Positions 32,906-41,958 of a stretch of 64,000 bases of DNA are shown in pieces. Position 1 is the stretch's first letter, and the number at the start of each line of letters is the position of its first letter. The notes under the pieces were generated by a model. That model was given only the letters and a program-made list of their open reading frames with translations. It was not told where the DNA came from and ran no database searches. Source of the DNA: an uncultured Dorea sp. (GTDB lineage Bacteria > Bacillota > Clostridia > Lachnospirales > Lachnospiraceae); contig CAJUAM010000013.1 in the NCBI GenBank assembly GCA_910584615.1, forward strand, positions 1-64,000. The letters are read 5' to 3'. Position numbers and translations under genes: made by a program.

Positions 32906-34993
32906 ATGCAGAAACAAGATGTTAATATGAATGCTGTCCATATGGTGCCGATGGATAAGATAGCAGGATTTGAGGTAAGGCCGGGATTGTATGAACTGAA
33001 TGGCGCAGTTGCGATCCCGGTGGGAGTCAATTTTACGATCCATTCGCAGGGGGCGACTTCCTGCGAGCTTCTCCTGTTCAGACGGATGGAAGATGAGCCG
33101 TATGCGGTACTTAAATTCCCGGATCATTACCGTATTGGTAATGTGTATTCAATGATCGTATTTGGGCTTCACATTACGGATTTTGAATATGCATATCGGC
33201 TGGATGGACCTTATGAGCCTTCTAAAGGACTTTTGTTTAATAAAAAAAATATTTTGCTGGATATCTACGCAAAGGCTGTAACCGGGCAGAGTGTGTGGGG
33301 AACGAAAAATAAAACTGACAGTTTTTATAAAGCAAGAGTTGTTCAGGATAACTTTGACTGGGGTGTGGAGAATAATCCACTGGTTCCGATGGAGGATCTG
33401 GTTATTTATGAAATGCATGTAAGAGGATTTACAAAGCATGATTCTTCGGGGGTTTCCTTTCCGGGAACATTTTCCGGAGTTATGGAGAAGATACCGTATT
33501 TGAAGGAATTGGGTGTCAATGCTGTTGAGCTTATGCCTGTATTTGAATTTGACGAGATGAAGGACTGCCGTGAAGTTGACGGAAAGCAGCTTCTGGATTA
33601 CTGGGGATACAATACGGTAAGTTTTTTTGCGCCTAATACCAGCTATGCAGGAAGCGTTGAGTATAATAGGGAAGGAAATGAACTCAAAAACCTGATCAAG
33701 ACGCTTCATGAGAACGGGATTGAGTGTTTTCTTGATGTAGTGTTTAACCATACAGCAGAAGGGGACGATAGAGGACCAAGCTTTTCTTTTAAAGGATTTG
33801 ATAATAATGTGTATTATATGCTGACACCAGACGGGTACTACTACAATTTCAGCGGCTGCGGCAATACACTGAACTGTAACCATCCGGTAGTGCGTCAGAT
33901 GATCCTGGAATGTCTGCGCTACTGGACGACATTTTATCATGTGGATGGATTCCGGTTTGATCTGGCAAGCATTCTTGGGCGTAATCAGGATGGGACACCT
34001 ATGAGTAATCCGCCGCTTTTACAGAGCCTTGCCTTTGATCCTCTGCTTGGAAATGTGAAACTGATCGCAGAAGCATGGGATGCGGGAGGACTTTATCAGG
34101 TGGGAAGTTTTCCGGCATGGAGCCGCTGGACAGAGTGGAACGGGAAATACAGAGATGATATGCGTGATTACCTGAAAGGGGATTATGGACTGTCTTCGGT
34201 TGCTGCCGAAAGGATCACAGGCTCCCGTGACTTGTATGATCCGAGTATCAGAGGAAAGAATGCATCTGTCAATTTCCTGAATTGTCATGACGGGTTCACA
34301 CTGTGGGATATGTATTCTTACAGTAAGAAACATAATGAAGCTAACGGCTGGTACAATGTTGACGGAAGCGATGATAACCGGAGCTGGAACTGCGGGATAG
34401 AAGGAGAGACAGATGATGTAGAGATTCTCACACTCCGCAAGAGACTGGCAAAAAATGCTGTGACTGTACTTCTTATGAGCCGCGGAACGCCTATGTTCCT
34501 TGCTGGTGATGAATTTTTAAATACTCAATACGGCAATAATAACGCATATTGTCAGGATAATGAAGTGTCATGGCTGAACTGGGACTTTCTTGAAAAGAAC
34601 AGGGAACATTTCGATTACATGAAGCATATGGTAAAACTGCGTAAGGAGCATGACGTAGTGCGTAAATATTCCGGAGGATGTTCATTGGGATTGCCTGAAA
34701 TACAGGTTTCCGGACCAAATGACCGGACAAAGATCCTGCGTGTGATCTATGCCGGGCGTAATCATGACGACACAGGGGATGATATTGTCTGTCTGGCAAT
34801 CAATCCATACTGGGAGGAGCAAATCTGTTTCCTGCCGGATCTGCCGCTGCAGGTGAAGTGGAAGTTTGAGGCGGATACATCTGGCAGATATCTGTCTGAC
34901 TGTGTACCAAAAGCAGGACAGAAAGTGTCACCAGAGGGAAATCAATTTAAAATGGGTCCGCGTTCGGCAGCAGTATTGACAGTGGTGAGATAA
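32906..34993 (+). CDS. glgX: Glycogen debranching enzyme / isoamylase-type GH13
   Basis: 695 residues. A CBM48-like N-terminal domain leads into the GH13 barrel with VIYEMHVRGFT, DVVFNHTAEG, nucleophile Asp352 in DGFRFDLAS, acid Glu389 in IAEAWDAGG and Asp462 in NCHDGFTL. The length and the GNNNAYCQDNEVSWL segment fit GlgX/isoamylase-type enzymes that cut alpha-1,6 branches in glycogen. There is no signal peptide, so it acts on internal glycogen. AGAAGGAAGGCG precedes ATG 32906. Confidence 0.9.
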   Translation: MQKQDVNMNAVHMVPMDKIAGFEVRPGLYELNGAVAIPVGVNFTIHSQGATSCELLLFRRMEDEPYAVLKFPDHYRIGNVYSMIVFGLHITDFEYAYRLDGPYEPSKGLLFNKKNILLDIYAKAVTGQSVWGTKNKTDSFYKARVVQDNFDWGVENNPLVPMEDLVIYEMHVRGFTKHDSSGVSFPGTFSGVMEKIPYLKELGVNAVELMPVFEFDEMKDCREVDGKQLLDYWGYNTVSFFAPNTSYAGSVEYNREGNELKNLIKTLHENGIECFLDVVFNHTAEGDDRGPSFSFKGFDNNVYYMLTPDGYYYNFSGCGNTLNCNHPVVRQMILECLRYWTTFYHVDGFRFDLASILGRNQDGTPMSNPPLLQSLAFDPLLGNVKLIAEAWDAGGLYQVGSFPAWSRWTEWNGKYRDDMRDYLKGDYGLSSVAAERITGSRDLYDPSIRGKNASVNFLNCHDGFTLWDMYSYSKKHNEANGWYNVDGSDDNRSWNCGIEGETDDVEILTLRKRLAKNAVTVLLMSRGTPMFLAGDEFLNTQYGNNNAYCQDNEVSWLNWDFLEKNREHFDYMKHMVKLRKEHDVVRKYSGGCSLGLPEIQVSGPNDRTKILRVIYAGRNHDDTGDDIVCLAINPYWEEQICFLPDLPLQVKWKFEADTSGRYLSDCVPKAGQKVSPEGNQFKMGPRSAAVLTVVR

Positions 34994-35047
34994 TATTGCG
35001 GGGAAGTATATATATTTGCGGGTTATAATTTATCATGCCGCAGGCAG

Positions 35048-35071
35048 CAGGCTCTTCGGAGCCTGTTTTTT
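35048..35071 (+). terminator. Terminator after the debranching-enzyme gene
   Basis: CAGGCTC (35048-35054), a TTCG loop, GAGCCTG (35059-35065) and six T. It lies between convergent genes; on the minus strand it has no T run, so it mainly serves the plus-strand gene. Confidence 0.88.
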
Positions 35072-35097
35072 GTTGGCAGGAACTAAAGGGAGCCATT

Positions 35098-36021
35098 TTA
35101 ATTTATATCCCGGATAAATCCATGCTGCTTAGTATCGCGTAAAATAGATTTCATGTCATCGGGAAGCGGTGCGTGAAATTCCATTTGCTTTCCTGTAATG
35201 GGGTGAGGAAAAGAAAGTGTGTGGGAATGGAGCGCCTGCCTTTTTATATATTCAAAATCTGGATTGTAGAGGTAATCACCGATCAGCGGATAACCGAGGT
35301 GTTTCATATGAATGCGGATCTGATGGGTGCGCCCTGTCTCAAGGCACAGAGAGATCAGGCTGTGTCCATTCTTATATTCTTTTAGCTGATAGTGGGTGAC
35401 GGCATATTCACCGTGGTCAAAATCTACTGTCCGTTCAATGATAGTGCCGGGTTTTCTGGCAAGAGGCGCAGTGATCGTTCCGGATTCTGGAGAAATCTTC
35501 CCCCTTGTGATCGCAAGATATTCCCGGTGTATCTGACGGTGGCGGTTCATATCGGAAAGGATGCTGCCGCTGACAAGATGTTTGGCAACTATTGTAAGTC
35601 CGGAGGTATCCCGGTCTAAGCGATTGCAGCATCGGAAGATAAATGGTTTACTCTGCTTGTGATAATACCATGCCAGGCCATTTGCAAGGGAATTGGTATA
35701 GTTGTTCATAGAAGGGTGTATCGGCATGCCTGCAGATTTATTGATGACAATGATATCCTCATCCTCATATATGATATTGAACGGTATTTCAAAAGGGGGT
35801 ATCTTTTCAGAGCATTTTGTCTCCTGGATCTGCACAGTCAGGCAGTCTCCGTCGGATAAAATATCTCGCATATAATAGTGGGTTCCATTTACGAGAATAC
35901 TTTTTGGCATGCGTTTGATCGCGGCGAGATTTTTAGAAGAATAGCCTTTTCTTTTTAAAAATTGTTCGATTCTAAGTCCTGCGTTCTCTTTTGATATATG
36001 ATAAATAATTGAACGGTTCAT
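35098..36021 (-). CDS. RluA-family pseudouridine synthase
   Basis: 307 residues on the minus strand. The N-terminal part resembles an S4-like RNA-binding region; the catalytic domain has NRLDRDTSGL with the expected catalytic Asp136, VINKSAGMPIHP and a late GRTHQIRIH motif. RluA-family enzymes isomerise uridines in rRNA or tRNA; which site is modified cannot be told. On its strand, CTGGAG precedes the ATG at 36021. It is the only confident minus-strand gene in the window and its start region overlaps the -35 box of the divergent NUDIX promoter. Confidence 0.92.
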   Translation of the reverse strand: MNRSIIYHISKENAGLRIEQFLKRKGYSSKNLAAIKRMPKSILVNGTHYYMRDILSDGDCLTVQIQETKCSEKIPPFEIPFNIIYEDEDIIVINKSAGMPIHPSMNNYTNSLANGLAWYYHKQSKPFIFRCCNRLDRDTSGLTIVAKHLVSGSILSDMNRHRQIHREYLAITRGKISPESGTITAPLARKPGTIIERTVDFDHGEYAVTHYQLKEYKNGHSLISLCLETGRTHQIRIHMKHLGYPLIGDYLYNPDFEYIKRQALHSHTLSFPHPITGKQMEFHAPLPDDMKSILRDTKQHGFIRDIN

Positions 36022-36049
36022 TGCGTTTCTCCAGTGTTTTCGGTATGAT
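36021..36049 (+). promoter_or_regulatory. Promoter of the NUDIX gene, overlapping the divergent start
   Basis: TTGCGT at 36021-36026, 17 bp, TATGAT at 36044-36049. It begins exactly at the start codon of the minus-strand pseudouridine-synthase gene, so the two genes share a very tight divergent control region. Confidence 0.55.
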
Positions 36050-36131
36050 AGACATTATGGAACTTTAATGTTTATTGTATCGGATTATAAGAGAGGCGTC
36101 CAGAGGATTTATGAAAAAGGAGAAGATCAGT

Positions 36132-36608
36132 ATGAAGGGACTTAGTACGCTGTGTTATATAGAAAGAGACGGCAAATATCTAATGCTTCACCGGACAGTG
36201 AAGGAGAAGGATGTAAATAAAGACAAATGGATCGGTGTAGGAGGTCATTTTGAGAAAAATGAAAGTCCGGAGGAATGTCTTTTGAGGGAAGTGAAGGAGG
36301 AGACAGGTTATATACTTACTTCTTATCAGTACCGGGGGATAGTGACTTTTGTTTCAGGAAATGGTGTGACAGAATATATGTCCTTGTTTACGGCGGATGG
36401 TTTTTTGGGGGAACAGGCCGAGTGTGACGAAGGAGAGCTTGAGTGGGTAGATATTGATAAGGTAGAAAACCTTAATATCTGGGAAGGAGATAAGATCTTT
36501 CTGCGTCTTTTGCGGAAAAGAAAAGAGTTCTTTTCCCTGAAACTTGTATATGATGGAAAGGATGGATTGATATCTGCTTCACTGGATGGAAAGCCGATCG
36601 AATTATAG
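36132..36608 (+). CDS. NUDIX hydrolase (8-oxo-dGTP diphosphatase-like)
   Basis: 158 residues. The NUDIX box is complete: GGHFEKNESPEEC followed by LLREVKEETG. The start GLSTLCYIERDGKYLMLHRT and the box position resemble MutT/YtkD-type 8-oxo-dGTP diphosphatases, but substrate choice varies widely in the family. ATG 36132 is nine bases after AAAAGGAG and begins the fold; two upstream in-frame ATGs (36075, 36111) lack a site. The gene stands alone between the divergent gene and the next promoter. Confidence 0.85.
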   Translation: MKGLSTLCYIERDGKYLMLHRTVKEKDVNKDKWIGVGGHFEKNESPEECLLREVKEETGYILTSYQYRGIVTFVSGNGVTEYMSLFTADGFLGEQAECDEGELEWVDIDKVENLNIWEGDKIFLRLLRKRKEFFSLKLVYDGKDGLISASLDGKPIEL

Positions 36609-36671
36609 GATAAATCTATAAATAAAATGATACATTTGTATTATCAATTATGCGGTCAAATATAGAAATGC

Positions 36672-36677
36672 TATAAT
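36672..36677 (+). promoter_or_regulatory. -10 box of the rSAM/selenodomain-associated operon
   Basis: TATAAT with no clear -35 at the proper distance. It lies 31 bp before ATG 36709 and overlaps the alternative ATG at 36676, which would then be at or before the transcription start. This favours the 36709 start. Confidence 0.45.
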
Positions 36678-36708
36678 GAAACAACAATATAGAGACAGGA
36701 ATGTTAAA

Positions 36709-37398
36709 ATGAAGAATAAAAAGTTGTGGATATTTTTGGCAGGTGCTGCCTTGATATTGATTTTAAATCAATCATTTGGCTGGTCATCATATATTGAGAA
36801 TGAAGATAATCTGAAATTTCTTGAGAAAGTAGTAGAGGATAATCTTGTTTTAGCTGTGTCGATTTATATTGGTATTACTATCGTTGGATGTGTGGTGCTG
36901 GCGCTTCCGGGAGTGACGTTTGCTATTGTGGCGGGATTATTGTTCGGTCCGGTAATTGGAACACTTTGCTGTTCGGCGGCAACAACGGTTGGCGCTATGC
37001 TTGCGTTTGCTGTGGGACGCTTTTTTTTGAGAGACAGTATAAAACCAATGGTAATGAAGAATAAATACTTAAAAAAGTGGCTTTTTGATGAGACAGGGAC
37101 TAATGAGATATTTGTTCTTATGATCACGAGACTGGTTCCGTTATTTCCTTATAATCTGCAGAACTTTGCTTATGGGATAACGGCTATCCGGTTTAGTACG
37201 TATTCAGTATATTCTTTTATCTTTATGCTTCCTGGAACCGCCATGTACACAGTAGGAACAGCGGGTTTTGCAGATAAAGAGAATCGGATTTTATATATCG
37301 GGACAGCTCTTTTTATGGCAGCAGTTGTTGTGGGCTTAGGGACATTTTTAAAAAAGCGTTATATAAAAGAGGAGTGTAGGAAGGATGACAGAGCGTAA
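36709..37398 (+). CDS. TVP38/TMEM64 family membrane protein (first copy)
   Basis: 229 residues with about five or six hydrophobic segments. ALPGVTFAIVAGLLFGPVIGT and the FAVGRFFLRD, LVPLFPYNLQNFAYGIT segments are the SNARE-associated (DedA-like) domain of the TVP38 family. Such proteins are thought to move lipids or small solutes across the membrane, but substrates are mostly unknown. ATG 36709 is preferred, with ACAGGA upstream. The end overlaps the Fe-S protein gene by 14 bp. A second family member lies in the same cluster at 40920. Confidence 0.85.
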   Translation: MKNKKLWIFLAGAALILILNQSFGWSSYIENEDNLKFLEKVVEDNLVLAVSIYIGITIVGCVVLALPGVTFAIVAGLLFGPVIGTLCCSAATTVGAMLAFAVGRFFLRDSIKPMVMKNKYLKKWLFDETGTNEIFVLMITRLVPLFPYNLQNFAYGITAIRFSTYSVYSFIFMLPGTAMYTVGTAGFADKENRILYIGTALFMAAVVVGLGTFLKKRYIKEECRKDDRA

Positions 37399-38368
37399 GA
37401 TAAGGACTGCTGATACATCAAACTGTGTGCATTGCCATATCTGTCAAAAGAACTGTGTATTTTTGGATAAATATGGAATTGACATCGGTGATACAAACAA
37501 ATTAAATGAGCTGGCATATCATTGTTTTCTGTGTGGGCGCTGCAGTGAAGTATGTCCTGCAGGGATTGACGGGCAGCAGGTGGTAGCAGACATGCGCCGG
37601 AACCAGGTAAAAAAGGATGCCGGTGTATTTGTAAATAAAAAGTATAAAAGGATGATCTCCGAGAAAAAGGATTATCTGTACAGAAATTACAGACATATCA
37701 CAGCGAACAGCGTATTGTTTCCGGGCTGCAATTTCCCATCAGTATATCCGAAAACAATGAAAAAACTTGCAGATCTTTTGTGGGAAACGGCAGGGATAGG
37801 AACCGTGTATGAGTGCTGCGGCAAACCTATAGCGGATATTGGGATGGAAGAAGAGGAAAGAAAAATCGTACGGGGGATTGAAGAACGGCTTTTGGCAGAA
37901 GATGTGACGGAGATTGTTGCTTTGTGTCCCAATTGCTATGAATATCTGAAAAAAAATATTTCTATAAAGATAGTGAACATATATGAAAAACTAAGAGACT
38001 TAAAGCTTGGAGAGAAAATATCCGGAGGTGGATTTTTATTTCGTCCATGCCCGGATAGAGAGAAAGGGGAATGGCTGCCGGATATTGAGTGTTTCATGAA
38101 AAGCAGCTGTGAGTTTGTAGAAGATATCCAGTGCTGTGGCCTTGGCGGTAATGGCGGAGTGCTGGAACCAGAGCTTGCAAAAGGATTTGCGCTGAAGATA
38201 AAGGACATGCCCGAGAGTATCTATACTTATTGCGGCTCTTGCGCAGGTAATCTTACACGTAATGGGTGTAAAAAGGTCCGCCATGTCCTGCCGGAGATAC
38301 TTGGGGTCCATGAAAAGCCGGATACGGTAAAGTCATTGATCAATCGAATGAAGACAAAATATCTATAG
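37385..38368 (+). CDS. Fe-S protein with two 4Fe-4S motifs and CCG domains
   Basis: 327 residues. N-terminal cysteines C14, C17, C20, C24 and C47, C50, C53, C57 form two [4Fe-4S] ferredoxin-type sites. Two CCG-type regions follow (VYECCGKPIAD and IQCCGLGGNGG; also YCGSCAGN). The layout is that of GlpC/HdrD/LutA-like electron-transfer proteins. It probably feeds electrons to a partner in this cluster, perhaps the radical SAM protein or a membrane acceptor. The start overlaps the preceding gene by 14 bp. Confidence 0.85.
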   Translation: MTERKIRTADTSNCVHCHICQKNCVFLDKYGIDIGDTNKLNELAYHCFLCGRCSEVCPAGIDGQQVVADMRRNQVKKDAGVFVNKKYKRMISEKKDYLYRNYRHITANSVLFPGCNFPSVYPKTMKKLADLLWETAGIGTVYECCGKPIADIGMEEEERKIVRGIEERLLAEDVTEIVALCPNCYEYLKKNISIKIVNIYEKLRDLKLGEKISGGGFLFRPCPDREKGEWLPDIECFMKSSCEFVEDIQCCGLGGNGGVLEPELAKGFALKIKDMPESIYTYCGSCAGNLTRNGCKKVRHVLPEILGVHEKPDTVKSLINRMKTKYL

Positions 38369-38389
38369 TCAGAGGCCAGAAAGGGATAC

Positions 38390-39817
38390 ATGAAAAAAAA
38401 AGCATTGATAATATTTACCCGAGTGCCGGTGCCGGGTGAGACGAAGACAAGATTAATGCCCTATTTTACGCCAAGGCAGTGCGCAAAACTCCACATTTGC
38501 TTTCTGGAGGATATAGCTGCAATGTGCAGAAGGACGGAGGCAGATATATATATTTGTTATACTAAAGGACTATCTGGTAAGATGTGTTCCGGTAAGGCAG
38601 ACAAGCAGAATGTGTCAGGTGCTGTCCGGGGAGTATTTCACAATGTGTGTGAAGAACGGGAATATCAGAAAGATATCCTTTATCAGATATTCGGAGAGAA
38701 TGCAGGATATTTCCCCCAAGAGGGAGAAGACTTGGGACAGAGGATGTATCTGGCGATTGAGAGGGTAATGGCAAGAGGTTACAAGTCTTGCGTCCTGATA
38801 GGGACAGATGTGCCGCAGGTGCAGTGGGAGGATATCCGACAGGCATTTGACGTGTTAAAGACAAAGGATATTGTGCTTGGTCCTACTGCTGACGGCGGAT
38901 ATTACCTTGTAGGTATGAAAGCTGCTGAAAAAGAGGTATTTGAAAAACAGACATATGGGCATGGGAGTGTTCTTTATAATACGATCCGCACACTGGAAAG
39001 CAAAGGGATGTCAGTAGGATTAGGCAGAAGGCAGTATGATATAGATACAAGAGAAGATGTTAGAGAATTTCGGGACAGAATGAGAATGAATAAGTCCCTG
39101 CAAAAGACAAAAACGGCGAAGTACCTGATGCAATCAAGCAGGATATCTGTAATCGTGCCGATCTATAACGAGGAGAAAACTATTAAAAAATTACTTGAGA
39201 GTCTCAAAGAGATAAAGGACCGGTGTGAGATCATTCTAGTGGATGGGGGAAGTACAGATAAGACTCTTGAGTATATAAGTGCTGATTTTAAACTGATCCA
39301 TTCGGATAAAGGAAGAGCGAAACAGATGAATCAGGGGGCAGTAGAAAGTACAGGAGATATTCTGTTTTTTCTGCACTGTGACAGTGAATTGCCTGAGCAG
39401 CCTTTGGAGCAGATCCGCAGTGTTATGAAAAATTACAGAGTCGGATGTTTTGGAATTGCATTTCACTCGAAAAATTTTTTTATGTTTACCTGCCGTGTCA
39501 TATCTAATCATCGTGTCAGGGACAGGAATATTGTGTTTGGTGATCAGGGGATATTTATTGACCGAAAGTTGTTCTTTGACATAGGGATGTTCCCGGAGAT
39601 TCCGGTGATGGAGGACTATCAGTTTTCGCTGTGCCTGAAGGCAAGAGGAGAAAAAATCGGAATCACAAGAAAGAGGATCTATACTTCTGATAGAAGATTT
39701 CCGCCGGGGACAGTTTTAAAACTGCGTGAGATGTGGAGGATGAACCGGCTGCGGAAGAAATACCGTGATGGCATGGATATAACAGTGATCGCAGATATGT
39801 ATGCGGATGTGAGATGA
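38390..39817 (+). CDS. Fused rSAM/selenodomain-associated transferases 1 and 2
   Basis: 475 residues joining two GT-A-fold proteins that are separate in many genomes. Residues 1-215 are transferase 1 (IFTRVPVPGETKTRL; IGTDVPQ; LGPTADGGYYLVG), and residues 248-475 are transferase 2 (SVIVPIYNEEKTI; LVDGGSTDKT; FGDQGIF). These correspond to the TIGR04282 and TIGR04283 families, named for co-occurrence with a radical SAM/selenocysteine cluster. The two active sites probably make and use one activated sugar. The ATG is followed by a run of nine A, a possible slippage spot. Confidence 0.88.
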   Translation: MKKKALIIFTRVPVPGETKTRLMPYFTPRQCAKLHICFLEDIAAMCRRTEADIYICYTKGLSGKMCSGKADKQNVSGAVRGVFHNVCEEREYQKDILYQIFGENAGYFPQEGEDLGQRMYLAIERVMARGYKSCVLIGTDVPQVQWEDIRQAFDVLKTKDIVLGPTADGGYYLVGMKAAEKEVFEKQTYGHGSVLYNTIRTLESKGMSVGLGRRQYDIDTREDVREFRDRMRMNKSLQKTKTAKYLMQSSRISVIVPIYNEEKTIKKLLESLKEIKDRCEIILVDGGSTDKTLEYISADFKLIHSDKGRAKQMNQGAVESTGDILFFLHCDSELPEQPLEQIRSVMKNYRVGCFGIAFHSKNFFMFTCRVISNHRVRDRNIVFGDQGIFIDRKLFFDIGMFPEIPVMEDYQFSLCLKARGEKIGITRKRIYTSDRRFPPGTVLKLREMWRMNRLRKKYRDGMDITVIADMYADVR

Positions 39818-39895
39818 TTGATTAGATAAGTTTAAAATGGGACTCATGCGGGGGTGTAATGGGAAAAGTCAGACGGAAGGAGGGGGAAACAGTGT

Positions 39896-40915
39896 ATGAA
39901 CAGAATCGGGGGATTGGAAGAATATATAAAGCTTGCCGTTTACCGGAATGCTATGGAACTGCCTGATGAGGTAAGTGAAGAATACAGGCTTTTAGCACAG
40001 GGGGAATATAATATCAATTATATATTTACTCATCCGGTAAGCGGGAAAGATTTTCTTTTACGTGTAAACTGCGGAAGTCAGATGCACCTTGAAAACCAGA
40101 TTGAATATGAGTACCGCGCGCTAAGATTGCTGCAGGATTCAGGAAGGACACCGAAAGTATATTATGTGGACGGGAGTCTTGAAAATCTGGATCATGGAGT
40201 ACTTGTCATGGAATATCTCCCAGGCAGCAGTCTTGATTACCGTAAAGATATGAGGCTGGCGGCCCAGTGCCTTGCAGATATCCACAGTGTTCCGATTTCA
40301 GAAGGCTTAGGGCTTTTAAGCCCTGAAAACCCTTTGAAAGCTATATTGCAAGAATGTGAAGAGATGGTAAAGGTGTATATGGATTCTCATCTTGGCAGTA
40401 AAGAAACGAAAAAGAAGATACGTAAGCTTATGGATAAAGGGTGGGAAAAACTTAACCGGACTGAAACCCACAAAGGGTATCAGTGCTGTATCAACACAGA
40501 ACTTAACTCCACAAACTTTCTCATTAACGGCAAGGATAAGAAAAATTACCTGATTGACTGGGAAAAGCCGCTTTATGGGGATCCGGCACAGGATCTGGGG
40601 CATTTTCTTGCTCCTACGACTACCTTTTGGAAGACTGATGTGATACTTAGTCCGCAGGAAACGGAAGAATTTCTGGAAGAATATATCGAAGCGGTAGATG
40701 GGAGATTTTGTACAGATGGACTGAAAGAGAAGGTATATGCTTATATCCCTATTACGTGCTTAAGAGGGGTGACATGGTGTGCAATGGCATGGGTTGAATA
40801 TCAGCAGCCGGATAAACTGATATTTAATGAATCTACATATAAAAAACTTGAAAGCTATCTGTCTTATGAATTTTTAGACAGGATATCCCGAGATTATTTC
40901 AGACAAGAGGCTTAA
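39896..40915 (+). CDS. APH/choline-kinase-like phosphotransferase with altered catalytic loop
   Basis: 339 residues of the aminoglycoside-phosphotransferase fold. The nucleotide-binding strands (LLRVNCGSQ), the hinge VLVMEYLPGSSL and the magnesium Asp221 in LIDWEKPLYGDPAQDLGHF are clear. The catalytic loop, normally HxDxxxxN, reads NTELNSTN, so His is replaced by Asn200 and Asp by Glu202; Asn207 is kept. It may phosphorylate a sugar or alcohol in this pathway, or have shifted function. GGAAGGAGGGGG precedes ATG 39896. The next gene starts five bases after its stop. Confidence 0.8.
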   Translation: MNRIGGLEEYIKLAVYRNAMELPDEVSEEYRLLAQGEYNINYIFTHPVSGKDFLLRVNCGSQMHLENQIEYEYRALRLLQDSGRTPKVYYVDGSLENLDHGVLVMEYLPGSSLDYRKDMRLAAQCLADIHSVPISEGLGLLSPENPLKAILQECEEMVKVYMDSHLGSKETKKKIRKLMDKGWEKLNRTETHKGYQCCINTELNSTNFLINGKDKKNYLIDWEKPLYGDPAQDLGHFLAPTTTFWKTDVILSPQETEEFLEEYIEAVDGRFCTDGLKEKVYAYIPITCLRGVTWCAMAWVEYQQPDKLIFNESTYKKLESYLSYEFLDRISRDYFRQEA

Positions 40916-40919
40916 GATT

Positions 40920-41627
40920 ATGGATAAAAAGAAAAAAAATTGGTATAGAAAGGCAGCAGTGGCGGGTGTTGCCGCTGCGGCGCTTTTGGCATATTATTTT
41001 ATACCGTCAGTAAATCAGACGATAAATACTATATTGGGGGCATTTGCAAGCGGGGATTTTACAGTGGTGAGGGACTTTGTAAAGTCATATGGCATATACG
41101 CGGCGGCAGTTTCTTTTCTGCTGATGATCTTGCAGTCTGTTGCAGCGCCATTGCCGGCGTTTCTTCTTACATTTGCCAATGCGAATCTGTTTGGCTGGTG
41201 GAAAGGGGCGATCCTGTCGTGGGCTAGTGCTATGGCCGGAGCGGCAGTTTGTTTTTATATCGCAAGGATCCTTGGAAGGGATATTGCTGAAAAGCTTACC
41301 AGCAGGGCAGGGCTTGAGCAGATTGATGATTTTTTTGAGCGGCACGGGAAGATGAGTATCCTGATCGCAAGGCTTTTGCCGTTTATTTCATTTGATATCG
41401 TAAGTTATGCAGCCGGACTTACATCAATGTCTTTTGGCAGTTTCTTTATTGCGACAGGAATCGGGCAGCTTCCGGCTACCATCATCTATTCCTATGTGGG
41501 AAGTATGCTGACAGGAGGAGCAAAATTGTTTGTGACGGGACTGCTTCTTTTGTTTGCGATATCAGCTTTGATTGTTTTAATTAAACAATTATATAAAGAA
41601 AGACAAAAAAGGAGGATAAGTAGATGA
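40920..41627 (+). CDS. TVP38/TMEM64 family membrane protein (second copy)
   Basis: 235 residues. The hydrophobic segments include one near 15-30, then APLPAFLLTFANANLFG and a GAAVCFYIARILGRDIAEKL loop, ending ATIIYSYVGSML. This is the SNARE-associated domain as in the first copy at 36709, but the two differ clearly in sequence, so they are not recent duplicates. TVP38-type proteins are frequent next to ArsS-like radical SAM genes. Its stop overlaps the next start as ATGA. Confidence 0.85.
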   Translation: MDKKKKNWYRKAAVAGVAAAALLAYYFIPSVNQTINTILGAFASGDFTVVRDFVKSYGIYAAAVSFLLMILQSVAAPLPAFLLTFANANLFGWWKGAILSWASAMAGAAVCFYIARILGRDIAEKLTSRAGLEQIDDFFERHGKMSILIARLLPFISFDIVSYAAGLTSMSFGSFFIATGIGQLPATIIYSYVGSMLTGGAKLFVTGLLLLFAISALIVLIKQLYKERQKRRISR

Positions 41628-41956
41628 ACACATATTATGATCCGAAGGATCTGGAAAAGTTTGGAACAATGGGAGAGGAAGCGCCGGAACTTTGGGATAA
41701 TTTCATGCAGTATTATGGGTCGGTATTTGCAGAAGGCGCTTTGACGGCGAGGGAGAAATCATTGATCGCGCTGGCAGTGGCAACAGCAGTCCAGTGTCCG
41801 TACTGCATTGATTCCTATACTCAGGACTGTTTGTCAAAGGGTGTAGATGAAGAGCAGATGACAGAGGCAGTGCATGTAGCAGCGGCTATTAAAGGCGGGG
41901 CTGCGCTGGTTCATGGTGTTCAGATGAAAAATATAGTAAAGAAACTGGAGTTTTAA
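41624..41956 (+). CDS. AhpD-like carboxymuconolactone-decarboxylase-family protein, rSAM/selenodomain-associated
   Basis: 110 residues, nearly all one CMD/AhpD domain: LTAREKSLIALAVATAVQ, then the redox motif CPYC at residues 58-61 and the helix AVHVAAAIKGGAALVHG. It resembles the peroxidase-like family that accompanies ArsS. In some relatives one motif cysteine is selenocysteine; here both codons are TGT/TGC. The start overlaps the TVP38 gene by four bases, and the radical SAM gene follows two bases after the stop, indicating tight co-expression. Confidence 0.9.
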   Translation: MNTYYDPKDLEKFGTMGEEAPELWDNFMQYYGSVFAEGALTAREKSLIALAVATAVQCPYCIDSYTQDCLSKGVDEEQMTEAVHVAAAIKGGAALVHGVQMKNIVKKLEF

Positions 41957-41958
41957 TT

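Noticed and set aside
33149..33940. Minus-strand open frame of 263 codons
   Set aside because: It is antisense to the debranching-enzyme gene and has low-complexity, unfamiliar sequence and no start signals.
38392..38401. A9 run after the ATG of the fused transferase as a phase switch
   Set aside because: Runs of A this long are ordinary in AT-rich Lys-start genes, and no out-of-frame partner product is evident. It is noted only as a possible slippage spot.
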